Positions 7,960-15,859 are shown, counted from the first letter of the stretch. The stretch: 64,000 bases of DNA from Xanthobacteraceae bacterium (GCA_019745775.1 JAIESR010000023.1:113313-177312), one strand, 5' to 3'. A program made the numbers and translations. Notes: a model not told the origin generated them from the letters alone.

Positions 7960-8430
7960 TCAGCGACCGTCGACCAGGGTGGCGAGCTTCTCGAGGCTCC
8001 CGCGCCAGCCCGCCTCCATGCCCGCGAGCATCTGCGGCGCGATCGGCGCCAGGCCGACGGCGCGCGACTGCACCGTAACCTTGGTCTTGCCGCCGACGTC
8101 CTCGAAGGTAATGACGTTGTGGCCTTCGAGCAGCGCATTGCCGTCTTTGTCGCGGGCGACGGACGTGAAAACGAGCCGCTTCGGCGGCACGATTTCCACA
8201 ACGGTGCCAGTCATTGGATAGACGGTGCCATCCGGCGCACGCATGTGGATATTGATCGCGCCGCCCGGCCGCGGGTCCAGCTCGCACACCGGATTGGTGA
8301 ACATCTTCGGCCCCCACCACTGCGCCAGGTGGCGCGGGTCGGTCCAGGCGGCCCAGACCAGTTGTGGCGGCGCGTCGAAGACACGTGTCAGCGTGACTTC
8401 ACGGGATGGAGCATCGACCGGAGCGCTCAT
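7960..8430 (-). CDS. SRPBCC (AHSA1-like) domain protein, upstream copy
   Basis: 156 residues, same fold as its downstream neighbour: VTLTRVFDAPPQLVWAAWTD, then LAQWWGPKMF, RPGGAINIHM and C-terminal GMEAGWRGSLEKLATLV. The two SRPBCC proteins are paralogs with rather different middle sections, so this is not a recent duplication. Part of the ArsR-led operon. Confidence 0.85.
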   Translation of the reverse strand: MSAPVDAPSREVTLTRVFDAPPQLVWAAWTDPRHLAQWWGPKMFTNPVCELDPRPGGAINIHMRAPDGTVYPMTGTVVEIVPPKRLVFTSVARDKDGNALLEGHNVITFEDVGGKTKVTVQSRAVGLAPIAPQMLAGMEAGWRGSLEKLATLVDGR

Positions 8431-8549
8431 CGTGACTTTCCTTCCTGCACGTTACTTGTCGGAGAGGGTCTTGAGATTGGCGGGGCACTTCTCGGAGTCG
8501 CCATCGACCAAGCGTTCATTGTTCTTGTTGCTCGCTTGGTCGCGACGGC

Positions 8550-8978
8550 TTAAGCGGCCTTCGCCGCCGCCTGCTCCACCACGACCATCCAGCCCATGCC
8601 GAACTTGTCCTGGACCATGCCGAAGGCCGGCGAGAAGAAGGTCTTTGTCAGCGGCTGATGGACCTGGCCGCCCTCGGACAGCGCCGCGAACAGGCGGCGC
8701 GCCTCGGCCTCGTCCTTGGCGCTGATTGCCAGCGAGAAGCCCTTGAATTCGGCGGCGGTGCCGTCGCCGCAGCCGTCCGACACCATGATCGCGGTGTCGC
8801 CGATCTTGAAGCACGCATGCATGATGCTGTTCGGGTTCGGCTGCACCGGCATGTTGCCTTTTTCCGGGCTTTCGCTGAAGCGCATCATCATCTCGACCTT
8901 GGCGCCGAGCGTCTTTTTGTAGAACTCGATCGCCTCTTCGCAGCGGCCGTTGAAGAACAGATAGGGTTGCACATGCAT
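8550..8978 (-). CDS. VOC family protein (PhnB/glyoxalase-like)
   Basis: 142 residues with the paired beta-alpha-beta-beta-beta modules of the vicinal-oxygen-chelate fold. It opens HVQPYLFFNGRCEEAIEFYKK, the standard PhnB-type start, and carries MHACFKIGDTAIMVSDG and GMVQDKFGMGWMVVV. Members are often dioxygenase- or resistance-like and the exact reaction is not predictable. Third gene of the operon. Confidence 0.85.
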   Translation of the reverse strand: MHVQPYLFFNGRCEEAIEFYKKTLGAKVEMMMRFSESPEKGNMPVQPNPNSIMHACFKIGDTAIMVSDGCGDGTAAEFKGFSLAISAKDEAEARRLFAALSEGGQVHQPLTKTFFSPAFGMVQDKFGMGWMVVVEQAAAKAA

Positions 8979-9035
8979 GGCTCTCTCTCCGTCTTGGGTT
9001 GGGTGGTTTGGGAACGGTCGGGGAAGCGAACCGGC

Positions 9036-9530
9036 TCAGCCGGCGTAAGCCTTTTCCAGCGCCGCGATGTCGATCTTCTTCATTTGCATGATCGCGTTGA
9101 ACACGCGCTGGCCCTTGTCAGACTTCTCGTCCTGCAGCATGTCGGTGACCTTCGTTGGCACGACTTGCCACGAGAGCCCGAACTTGTCCTTCAGCCAACC
9201 GCAGGGACCTTCGGAGCCACCCTCGGAGAGCTTCGCCCAGAAGTAGTCGACCTCGGCCTGCGTGTCGCAGAACACCTGGAACGAGATCGCCTCGTCGAAC
9301 TTGAATTGCGGGCCGCCGTTGAGCGCCAGGAATTGCTGGCCCTCGAGCTCGAACTCGACGGTCATCACCTGGCCCGCTTTCTTGCCGTGGATCTCCTTGC
9401 CGGCGTCGCTGTAGCGGCCGATCCGGCCGAGCTTGGAATTCTTGAAGATCGAGACGTAGTGCTTGGCCGCGGCCTCGCCTTCGTCGTCGAACCACAGGCA
9501 CGGCATGATCTTCTGTTTGGCGATCGGCAT
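9036..9530 (-). CDS. VOC family protein (PhnB type)
   Basis: 164 residues. IMPCLWFDDEGEAAAKHYVSIF and the pair GGPQFKFDEAISFQVFCDTQ and CGWLKDKFGLSWQVVP are hallmarks of the PhnB group (often labelled 3-demethylubiquinone methyltransferase-like). A GGAGGA ribosome site sits 4 bases before the ATG. It is the first intact gene after arsR. Confidence 0.87.
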   Translation of the reverse strand: MPIAKQKIMPCLWFDDEGEAAAKHYVSIFKNSKLGRIGRYSDAGKEIHGKKAGQVMTVEFELEGQQFLALNGGPQFKFDEAISFQVFCDTQAEVDYFWAKLSEGGSEGPCGWLKDKFGLSWQVVPTKVTDMLQDEKSDKGQRVFNAIMQMKKIDIAALEKAYAG

Positions 9531-9560
9531 CCTGTCCTCCTGGTGAATTGGCGCGTTGGT

Positions 9561-9657
9561 TCACGCCGTGGTTTTGGCCAGCTGATCGGCTGGAAGCGTA
9601 GCGAGACGTTCGAGCGTTTCGGTCATGCCCCCGGGCATCGTCGGCGCAAAGGCGTCG
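9561..9657 (-). pseudogene. Possible relic of an SRPBCC C-terminus between arsR and the first VOC gene
   Basis: Immediately after the arsR stop, in another frame, the sequence reads about 33 codons ending TGA at 9561: DNDAFAPTMPGGMTETLERLATL then a short tail. The part GGMTETLERLATL resembles the end of the SRPBCC proteins of this operon (compare GWRGSLEKLATL). No start or N-terminal domain precedes it, so it looks like the stub left after deletion of a third SRPBCC gene. The match is short and could be chance. Confidence 0.35.
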
Positions 9658-10026
9658 TTATCGCTTGTCCTTGCGTCCACGCTTTTTCTCCTTGGCTTGG
9701 AGTTCCTGCAGATACACGTCCAACCGATCGAGCTTCTCTTCCCAGAGCTGGCGGTACCGCTCGAGCCAGTCATCGACGCCGCGCAGCGCGCCCGGCTGGA
9801 TGCGGCACGGGCGCCACTGCGCCTCGCGGCCGCGCGCGATCAGGCCGGCGCGCTCCAGCACCTTCAGGTGCTTCGAGATCGCCGGTGGGCTGATGTCGAA
9901 CGGCTTCGAGAGTTCCGAGACCGAGGTCTCGCCCAGCGCCAGCCGCGCCAGGATGGCCCGGCGGGTGGGGTCGGCGAGTGCCGCGAAGGTGGTGCTCAAG
10001 GGGTCGAGGGTTGGCGCGACGGGCAC
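9658..10026 (-). CDS. ArsR family transcriptional repressor
   Basis: 122 residues, single winged-helix domain. DPTRRAILARLALGETSVSELSK followed by SPPAISKHLKVLERAGLI is the classic ArsR DNA-binding segment (about 20-64). No metal-binding Cys box (CVC or similar) is present, so it is of the ArsR subgroup that precedes SRPBCC/VOC genes rather than a metal sensor. The start is GTG at 10024-10026. A promoter and a palindromic operator lie immediately upstream, the -10 overlapping the operator, so autorepression of the whole operon is likely. Confidence 0.9.
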   Translation of the reverse strand: MPVAPTLDPLSTTFAALADPTRRAILARLALGETSVSELSKPFDISPPAISKHLKVLERAGLIARGREAQWRPCRIQPGALRGVDDWLERYRQLWEEKLDRLDVYLQELQAKEKKRGRKDKR

Positions 10027-10031
10027 GGTGA

Positions 10032-10064
10032 TTTACCCTACGGTTAATTAACTAATAGGTTAAA
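10032..10064 (-). promoter_or_regulatory. Palindromic operator, probable ArsR autoregulatory site
   Basis: A nested dyad just upstream of the arsR GTG: inner perfect palindrome GTTAATTAAC (10043-10052) and outer arms TTTACCCTA (10032-10040) / TAGGTTAAA (10056-10064), matching at 8 of 9 positions around almost the same centre. AT-rich 12-2-12-like dyads are usual for ArsR proteins. It overlaps the -10 box and extends to within 5 bases of the start codon. Confidence 0.65.
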
Positions 10065-10089
10065 TACGCGGGGCGCCCCCAGCTGTCAA
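10061..10089 (-). promoter_or_regulatory. Promoter of the arsR operon
   Basis: Read on the minus strand: consensus -35 TTGACA (10084-10089), a 17-base spacer, and -10 TATTTA (10061-10066). The -10 lies in one operator arm, so a bound repressor would block RNA polymerase. Confidence 0.7.
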
Positions 10090-10189
10090 GCGCGTTTCCG
10101 AGAAACGTGACGCGGCCGATCTCCCCTGTTTTCCGCCGGGCAGCCCTGCGCGCATCGGCATTCATTTTCCGAGCGCAATTCGCGACAAT

Positions 10190-10237
10190 GAGATGACACG
10201 TTGCGCTGGGGCGAGATGACACGTTGCGCTGGGGCGA
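10190..10237. repeat. Two-copy 23-bp tandem repeat upstream of hfq
   Basis: The 23-base unit beginning GAGATGACACGTTGCG occurs at 10190-10212 and again at 10213-10235, identical, with two further matching bases. The stretch 10027-10335 otherwise holds the arsR promoter/operator and the hfq leader, with no gene. Confidence 0.75.
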
Positions 10238-10335
10238 CGTGCCGAATGAAATCGCTCGCCGGACCGATCGCGCGGGCGTCATGATCCTGACGCGTTTGCG
10301 GCAGTAAATCGCGATCGCCGGTTCAAGAGAAGAAA

Positions 10336-10674
10336 ATGGCCAAAGACAACATTCACCGACTCCAAGATACCTTTCTCGAACACCTCCTGCGCCGCAGGAC
10401 GCCGGTTACGATCTTCCTCGCCAATGGTGTGCGGTTGCAGGGCGTGGTCGCCGGATTTGACGCATTCTGCGTGTTGTTGGAGCGCGATGGCGAGCAGCAG
10501 ATCGTCTACAAGCATTCGATCACGACCACCGTGCCGGCCTATCCGGTCGACCTGCGCGACGACAGCGACAATCCGGCCCCGCCGGCCCCGCCCCCGCCGC
10601 CGGTGGAAAAGGTGGCGCGGCCGGCATTGATCGTGGAGCGTAAGGGCACCCGCCGGCCGCTGCGTTCGAGCTAG
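10336..10674 (+). CDS. hfq: Divergent Hfq-family RNA chaperone with a C-terminal tail
   Basis: 112 residues. Residues 8-66 form the Sm-like fold: LQDTFLEHLLRRRTPVTIFLANGVRLQGVV, then FDAFCVLLERDGEQQ and IVYKH, the Sm2 signature. The rim keeps an Arg patch (LLRRR). Compared with the usual rhizobial Hfq, VTWFDNFCLLLRRDGHSQ is here VAGFDAFCVLLERDGEQQ, so the Trp, Asn and His are lost and a Glu is gained. A tail of about 40 residues, rich in proline (PAPPAPPPPPP) and then basic (RKGTRRPLRSS), replaces the short usual C-terminus. It may be the single Hfq or a second paralog. An hfq-hflX pair is absent. Confidence 0.85.
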   Translation: MAKDNIHRLQDTFLEHLLRRRTPVTIFLANGVRLQGVVAGFDAFCVLLERDGEQQIVYKHSITTTVPAYPVDLRDDSDNPAPPAPPPPPVEKVARPALIVERKGTRRPLRSS

Positions 10675-10710
10675 TGCACGGGCCGTTCGAATCGGATCTG
10701 TCCGCCGCTC

Positions 10711-10740
10711 ATGCCCGCGCAAGCGGGCATCCAGATTTTT
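10711..10740 (+). terminator. Stem-loop after hfq, probable terminator or palindromic repeat
   Basis: ATGCCCGC-GCAA-GCGGGCAT (10711-10730) is a perfect 8-bp stem with a GCAA loop, followed after CCAGA by a run of T. It ends 66 bases after the hfq stop region and would terminate hfq. Sequences of this kind also occur as dispersed palindromes in rhizobial genomes. Confidence 0.55.
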
Positions 10741-10752
10741 CTTTATGGCGCG

Positions 10753-10784
10753 GGTCCCCGATTTCGCGCGCTTTCGCGGGGACC
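10753..10784. repeat. Second palindrome downstream of hfq
   Basis: GGTCCCCG (10753-10760) pairs CGGGGACC (10777-10784) across a 16-base loop that itself contains a CGCGCG core. It directly follows the first stem-loop; together they look like a composite intergenic palindromic element. Confidence 0.5.
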
Positions 10785-10841
10785 GGCGGCTAGAGAGCGG
10801 CTTGATCCAAACGGAGCGTGCGCTGGCTGAAGCCTGATCGG

Positions 10842-11252
10842 CTAGGCAGGCGTGAACTTCGGAACCGAGACGTTCTCCGCCACGTCGTCGAACACGACCT
10901 TAACCGGCATCTCGCATTTCACCGCGTCCGGTTTGATGCCGATGATATTGCTGAGGAGCCGCGGCCCCTCCTCGAGCTCGACGATCGCCACGACGTACGG
11001 CACCTCGCCGGCGAAAGCGGGATGATAGACGCGGTGGAACGTCACAAAGCTGTAAACCTTGCCGCGCCCGGAGACGGGTTTGAAGTCGAAGTCGGCCGCG
11101 AGGCAGTTTGGACAGGATTTCGACGGCGGGAACCAGAATTTTCCGCAGGCATTGCATTTCGGCAGCTCAAGCTGGTGCCGTTTGGTGGCCTCCCAATACG
11201 GCACCGATTCCGGCGCGGGCTTGGGCAGTGGCTTGCGGGCGCGGTCGCTCAT
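10842..11252 (-). CDS. DUF35 zinc-ribbon/OB-fold acyl-CoA-binding protein
   Basis: 136 residues. A rubredoxin-like zinc ribbon is formed by C33-x2-C36 and C47-x2-C50 (CNACGKFWFPPSKSCPNC). A following OB-fold contains SGRGKVYSFVTFHRVYHPAF and PYVVAIVELEEGPRLLSNI. DUF35 proteins pair with thiolase-like proteins and help them bind acyl-CoA. That is so here: the ATG overlaps the stop of the thiolase-like gene (TAATG), implying translational coupling. Confidence 0.9.
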   Translation of the reverse strand: MSDRARKPLPKPAPESVPYWEATKRHQLELPKCNACGKFWFPPSKSCPNCLAADFDFKPVSGRGKVYSFVTFHRVYHPAFAGEVPYVVAIVELEEGPRLLSNIIGIKPDAVKCEMPVKVVFDDVAENVSVPKFTPA

Positions 11253-12433
11253 TACGCCCTCCCGAGGATCAGGGTCGAGTGGCAGACCTGGTTGCCGCCA
11301 TGCCCCGATACCAGCGCAATCTCGGCGTCTTTCACCTGACGATCGGCGGGATATGTGTGGCGCATCTGCCGGGCGCCCTCGACCACCTGCAGCATGCCTT
11401 CGACATGCGCTTCCGAGAGCTGTCCGCCCGAGGTATTGGTCGGCAAGCGCCCGCCCATGCGCAGCGCACCTGAGGCGACGAAATCGCCGCCCTCGCCTTT
11501 CTTGCAGAAGCCGTAGTCCTCGAGTTGCGTCAGCACCATGTAGGTAAAGCAGTCGTAGATCTGCGCGGTATCGACGTCGTCGGGCCCGACGCCGGCCATG
11601 GCATAGGCGATCTCGCCGCTCTTCTTCGCCGCCGTCACCACCATGTTGTCGTCGTTGAACCAGCCGCGCAGGTTGTTGAAGCTGCCGAAGCCCTTGATCA
11701 GCACCGGCGGCTGCCTGAGGTCACGGGCGCGCTCGCTGCTGGTGACGATGACGGCGCCGGCGCCGTCGCTGCGCAGGCTGCAATCGTAGAGCCCGAACGG
11801 CGACACGATCTGCGGCGCCTCGTGATATTGCGCAATGCTCAATGGCTTCTTCATCTGCGCGTCGGGATTGCGCAGCGCATGCTCGCGACAAGCGACCGCG
11901 ATCTCGCCGAACTGGTCGCGCGTCGTGCCGTAGAGATGCATGTGGCGGGTCGCGCCGAAAGCATGCGCGGCGACCGCGCCGAAATAGCCGTATTCGGGCG
12001 CGAACTCCTTGGGCAGCTGGTCGTCGGGCGTGGTCTGGTTCTTCACCCGCGCTTCTTCGGACGAGTGGGTGCGCGACCAGGAATCGCGGCCGTAGCCGCA
12101 GATCACGGTCGACGCCATGCCGGCCTTGATCGCCATCGAGGCGATCGCGACGGCGAGGATCTGGCTGGCGCCGCCGTTGTCGAGCGAGGTCGAGAACTTG
12201 ACGTTGATGCCGAGCCGCGCGCCGATCTGCTGGTGATGACTGTAGATGTCGTCGGGCCCGCGGCACACGATGCCGTCGATGTCCTTCACGTTGATCCCGG
12301 AGTCGGCGATGGCGTTGCGCATCGCCTCCACCAGGAGGTCGAGGCTCGACACGCCCGGCACCCGGCCGAGGCGACTATGCCCGGTGCCGACAATGGCGCA
12401 GGCGTCGCGCAGCTCACGGGACGGTTCGATCAT
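11252..12433 (-). CDS. Thiolase-like protein (SCP2-thiolase type) lacking the nucleophilic Cys
   Basis: 393 residues with the thiolase double fold: AIVGTGHSRLGRVPGVSSLDLLVEA at the start and the C-terminal GGRLPTNTSGGQLSEAH and VSGHGGNQ. At the position where thiolases have the acyl-accepting Cys, the sequence is TSLDNGGASQI, so Gly replaces Cys. Such Cys-less thiolase-like proteins work with DUF35 partners, for example in steroid side-chain retro-aldol cleavage, rather than as classical thiolases. It is translationally coupled with the DUF35 gene. Substrate unknown. Confidence 0.88.
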   Translation of the reverse strand: MIEPSRELRDACAIVGTGHSRLGRVPGVSSLDLLVEAMRNAIADSGINVKDIDGIVCRGPDDIYSHHQQIGARLGINVKFSTSLDNGGASQILAVAIASMAIKAGMASTVICGYGRDSWSRTHSSEEARVKNQTTPDDQLPKEFAPEYGYFGAVAAHAFGATRHMHLYGTTRDQFGEIAVACREHALRNPDAQMKKPLSIAQYHEAPQIVSPFGLYDCSLRSDGAGAVIVTSSERARDLRQPPVLIKGFGSFNNLRGWFNDDNMVVTAAKKSGEIAYAMAGVGPDDVDTAQIYDCFTYMVLTQLEDYGFCKKGEGGDFVASGALRMGGRLPTNTSGGQLSEAHVEGMLQVVEGARQMRHTYPADRQVKDAEIALVSGHGGNQVCHSTLILGRA

Positions 12434-12471
12434 GGCTTCTTCTCCGTCATTCGATCGCCTGTTCTACCGCA

Positions 12472-13572
12472 TCACCGGAACAGCTCCTCGACAATTTTTG
12501 CCGAGGCCTCGGTGTGTGAATTCAGCTTTTCCGGCGTCACGAAATTCTCCTGCACGCCGGCCCGAGACGGAACGATCGGCGCAATCGTTGCCAACGGCTC
12601 GACATCGGGACGGACCGGCAGATACTCGGCGTTCACCAAAATCGTCTGGCCTTCCTTGGAGAGCAGGAAGTCCATCAGCAGCAGCGCGGCGTGGGGATTG
12701 CGCGAGCCCTTGGGGATCACCAGCGTCCCGGGCGCGCTCGCGACCGGCGGCAGGAGCTGCGCCGCGACCGGGGCGCCCTTGCCGGCGCTGATCAGCGGAT
12801 GATGCGCGAAGATCTGCAGAGCGATGGGATACTCGCCCGCGATCACGCGATCGACCAGCGTGCGCGGATTGCCGGCGCCGAAATTGACGATGTTCTGCGT
12901 CCTGAGCTTTTCGAGATAGGCGCGCGCCTTCTCTTCACCCCGGGTGAGACGAAGATTGGTGACGAACAGCGGCGCGCCGACATGGGTCAGGAGCGGCCAC
13001 ACCATCTTGCCCTTCCATTTCGGGTCGAGCAGGTCCTCGTAGGTTCTCGGCGCCGACGCGGCGGGAACGAGTCGCGTATTGTACGCCATGCCGAAATAGC
13101 TCATCCGGGTCGGCATCCAGAGCTTCCGCGGATCGCGCATGTATTCGGGGATGCCGGCGAGCTCCGGCGACCACGCCTCCTGCGCCATGCCGGCGCGCAC
13201 CGCGAGCTCGCCGATGCCGGTCCCCTCGGCAATATCGACCACGAGCTTGTTGGCGCGGATCTCGGCCGACATCCGGGTCTGGATGTCCTCGGAGTCGGCG
13301 CGCCAGAACGTCATCTTGATGAAGGGATATTTCTTCTGGAACGCCGTCGTGAGCGGACGCAGCGCCTGGTTGACGATCATTGCCGAATAGTAGGTGACCT
13401 GCCCTTCCCGCTTGGCGCCCGCGATCAGCCGTTCGGCGCGGTCCGGTCCGGTGTAGGTCAGGATGCTGGCGTCAGGCGCCTGCGCCGCCGCGACGGCGAC
13501 GTTCAGGCACGCCACCGCCATGCCGGTCGCCAGGCACTTTGCGAAGCCCGAACCTCCAGCGACGCGCGCCAT
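12472..13572 (-). CDS. Iron-type ABC transporter substrate-binding protein, copy 1
   Basis: 366 residues. A signal peptide (GMAVACLNVAVAAAQA, about 16-31) is followed by a type-II periplasmic fold: AKREGQVTYYSAMIVNQALRPL, TYEDLLDPKWKGKMVWP and NPHAALLLMDFLLSKEGQ, the family marks of ferric/2-aminoethylphosphonate/thiamine binders. It is close in sequence to the protein at 17630-18721 (both have LVDRVIAGE-PIAL-IFAHHPLIS-KGAPV). Start chosen at 13572 for the signal peptide; the enolase-superfamily gene ends one base upstream, so the two are in one transcript. The ligand is probably a small organic acid, given the neighbours. Confidence 0.87.
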   Translation of the reverse strand: MARVAGGSGFAKCLATGMAVACLNVAVAAAQAPDASILTYTGPDRAERLIAGAKREGQVTYYSAMIVNQALRPLTTAFQKKYPFIKMTFWRADSEDIQTRMSAEIRANKLVVDIAEGTGIGELAVRAGMAQEAWSPELAGIPEYMRDPRKLWMPTRMSYFGMAYNTRLVPAASAPRTYEDLLDPKWKGKMVWPLLTHVGAPLFVTNLRLTRGEEKARAYLEKLRTQNIVNFGAGNPRTLVDRVIAGEYPIALQIFAHHPLISAGKGAPVAAQLLPPVASAPGTLVIPKGSRNPHAALLLMDFLLSKEGQTILVNAEYLPVRPDVEPLATIAPIVPSRAGVQENFVTPEKLNSHTEASAKIVEELFR

Positions 13573-13573
13573 G

Positions 13574-14671
13574 TCACGCGCTCTTGCGGCGGCTATCCAT
13601 CGCCGCCGGCTTCGGCGTGACGCCGCACCCGACCGCATCGGACAAGTGCAAGACCCCGTCGACGAGCTTCAACCCCTCCCAGGGGTCCTCCGCAAGACCG
13701 TCGAACTCGGACAGCTCGGAGGCATACCAGATACCCGGCAAGGCGGCGGCGAGATGCATCGCGTGCGCCGCCAGCAGCATCGGGCCGACATGGGCGCCCA
13801 TGCGATAGCGCACGCCGCCGGCGTCGCAGATCTGGGCGGCGGCGAAGGTCTTCCGCAGGCCGCCGAGCTTGGTGATCTTGAGGCTGATGGCGTCGACGAT
13901 GCGCTCGCGCACCAGGATCGTCACCTGGTCGAGGGAGTAAGCGGCCTCGTCGGCCTCGACGGTGATCGGCACCGCCTGCGTCACCGCTTTCAGCCCGGCA
14001 AGGTCTTTGACCTCGACCGGCTGCTCCGCCAGATCGATCCGATAAGGCGCCATAAGGTTGAGCGCGCGGATCGCATCCTTGGCGGCGTAGGACTGATTGG
14101 CATCGATGGTGAGATGCGCGTCGGGCCCGAGCTCGGTGCGGATCGCTCGCACGCGCTCCACGTCCTCCTCGACTTCGCCATGCACCTTGATCTTGAAGTG
14201 CCGCACGCCCTTGTCGGCCAGCGCGCGGGCGTTCTTCGCCATGTCGGACGGCGACTTGATCGGCAGGATGCGGAGCGTCGCGAATTCCCGCACCGCCGGC
14301 CCGCCGAACAGATCGCACAACGGCACGCCGAGCTGACGGGCACGTAAATCATGCAGGGCGCAATCGATGCCGGACTTGGCCTGGTTGTTGCCGTGCATCG
14401 CCTGGTCGAGATCGTCAAGGATGCTCGCGATCTCGCGCGAGTCGCGCCCGATCAGGCGCTTGCAGAGCCGGTCGAGCGCGCCCTTCACCGCCTCGTGCGG
14501 GGCGCCGTAATGGTTCATCGTCGAGGCGTAGCCGTATCCGACCGAGCCGTCCTCGCAGCGGATGGTGACGATCCAACCCTCGGTTGCCGGATTCGCAGCG
14601 AGCGCGAACTTCCAGTCCTTGTCCTTTTTCGGCAGCACCGATTCATCAATGCGGACATCGACGATCTTCAT
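13574..14671 (-). CDS. Mandelate racemase/muconate lactonizing enzyme family protein
   Basis: 365 residues, enolase superfamily. The catalytic base motif is K160-x-K162 (HFKIKV), metal ligands are D190 (IDAN), E216 (AEQP) and D241 (EADEA), and the second catalytic Lys is probably K265 (SLKITKLGG), which gives the Lys-Lys arrangement of the MLE-like subgroup. These enzymes abstract a proton alpha to a carboxylate in racemization, dehydration or lactonization. It lies in a run of transport and oxidation genes, which suggests degradation of a carboxylic acid taken up by the flanking binding proteins. Confidence 0.9.
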   Translation of the reverse strand: MKIVDVRIDESVLPKKDKDWKFALAANPATEGWIVTIRCEDGSVGYGYASTMNHYGAPHEAVKGALDRLCKRLIGRDSREIASILDDLDQAMHGNNQAKSGIDCALHDLRARQLGVPLCDLFGGPAVREFATLRILPIKSPSDMAKNARALADKGVRHFKIKVHGEVEEDVERVRAIRTELGPDAHLTIDANQSYAAKDAIRALNLMAPYRIDLAEQPVEVKDLAGLKAVTQAVPITVEADEAAYSLDQVTILVRERIVDAISLKITKLGGLRKTFAAAQICDAGGVRYRMGAHVGPMLLAAHAMHLAAALPGIWYASELSEFDGLAEDPWEGLKLVDGVLHLSDAVGCGVTPKPAAMDSRRKSA

Positions 14672-14697
14672 GGCGTTTCTCTCCCGGTTTCTCGTTG

Positions 14698-15831
14698 TTA
14701 TTCGGCGGCGGTGGCGGCGCGATGCTGCGGCTCGCGCAAGCCCGCGCGCTCCATGCGCGGCAGCAACTCGTCACGGATATGCGGAAAATCGTCGACGTAG
14801 TTGATCATGCCCATGGCAAAGCCATCGAGCCCGACGCTGTTGAGGCGCAGCATTGTTTCCACGGCATCGTCGTAGCTGCCGACGATCGGTACGCCGGCGC
14901 CGCTGATCAGGCGGGCCTTGAGCTTCTTCTCGTCTTCCTTGAGCCAGGAATTGATCCGCGAGCCGCGCAGGTTGAAGGCATACTCCGCCGACTCCCAATC
15001 GCCCTGCTCGTAGACGATGTAGTGGTGGTAGTCCTCCGCCTCCTTGCGGGTGCGCCGCACCATCAGATGACAGCTCGCGAAGATGTTGCGCAGCTGGCCG
15101 GGCGGCGCGGCATCGCGGAAGAACTTGAGCTTCTGTTGCAGGTCTTCGAGCTTGGGCGGCACGGTCGTGAACAGGCAATCGGCGTTGTTGGCGGCGAAGG
15201 TCCGGCCGGTCTCCGAGTTTCCCGCGCTCACCAGGATCGGACGGGTGCCCCACCATGGCTTCGGTTTGCCGCGCACGGCCTTGAGCTTGTAGTGCTGGCC
15301 GTCGAAGTCGAACGGTTCGTCCTCCGACCAGACCCGGTTGACGATCTGCAGCCACTCGTCGGCATAGTCGTAGCGGCCGTCGTGGTCGCCGAGCGGCACG
15401 CCCATCATGCCGAACTCGATCGGGTTCCAGCCCGACACGACATTGAGGCCGAAGCGCCCATGGCCGATATGATCGGCCGTCACCATCTGCTTGGCGGCAA
15501 AGACCGGATTGACGAACGCGACGTGCAGGGTGCCGAACGTCGTGATCTCCTGCGTCGAGGCGAGCAGGCCGCACGCCCAGGCGATCGTCTCGAACGTGGT
15601 GCCCTGGGTATCGTTCTTGCCCTGGTATCCGTGCCAGCGTCCGATCGGCAGCAGGAACTCGAGCCCCGCCTCGTCGGCGAACCTGGCGGCCTTGACGTTG
15701 TTGTCCCAGGAGGCGTCCCAGCCCTCGGGCGCGTTGGTCAGGCTCAAGCCGCCCTTGCAGTTCATCCCGAACAGACCGAGCTTGAACTTGTTCTTGTTGT
15801 AGATGCGGGTTTCGTCCCTGCTCTTTGCCAT
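14698..15831 (-). CDS. LLM-class flavin-dependent monooxygenase
   Basis: 377 residues, bacterial-luciferase-like TIM barrel. FKLGLFGMNCKGGLSL, EFLLPIGRWHGYQGK, the FMN-contact phrase HGRFGLNVVSGWNPIEFGMMG and the final segment VPIVGSYDDAVETM-LRLNSVGLDGFAMGMINY fit the RutA/DMS-monooxygenase side of the family. It uses FMNH2 from a separate reductase (none adjacent) and O2. Start at 15831 preferred: a GGGAG site lies 9 bases upstream; the frame goes on to 15867, overlapping the permease gene. Confidence 0.88.
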   Translation of the reverse strand: MAKSRDETRIYNKNKFKLGLFGMNCKGGLSLTNAPEGWDASWDNNVKAARFADEAGLEFLLPIGRWHGYQGKNDTQGTTFETIAWACGLLASTQEITTFGTLHVAFVNPVFAAKQMVTADHIGHGRFGLNVVSGWNPIEFGMMGVPLGDHDGRYDYADEWLQIVNRVWSEDEPFDFDGQHYKLKAVRGKPKPWWGTRPILVSAGNSETGRTFAANNADCLFTTVPPKLEDLQQKLKFFRDAAPPGQLRNIFASCHLMVRRTRKEAEDYHHYIVYEQGDWESAEYAFNLRGSRINSWLKEDEKKLKARLISGAGVPIVGSYDDAVETMLRLNSVGLDGFAMGMINYVDDFPHIRDELLPRMERAGLREPQHRAATAAE

Positions 15832-15859
15832 TGTCGGAGCTCCCTGGCGCCAAGTTTCT

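Noticed and set aside
8452..8549. A small gene between the VOC and SRPBCC genes
   Set aside because: No open frame with a ribosome site or family resemblance; only a short spacer.
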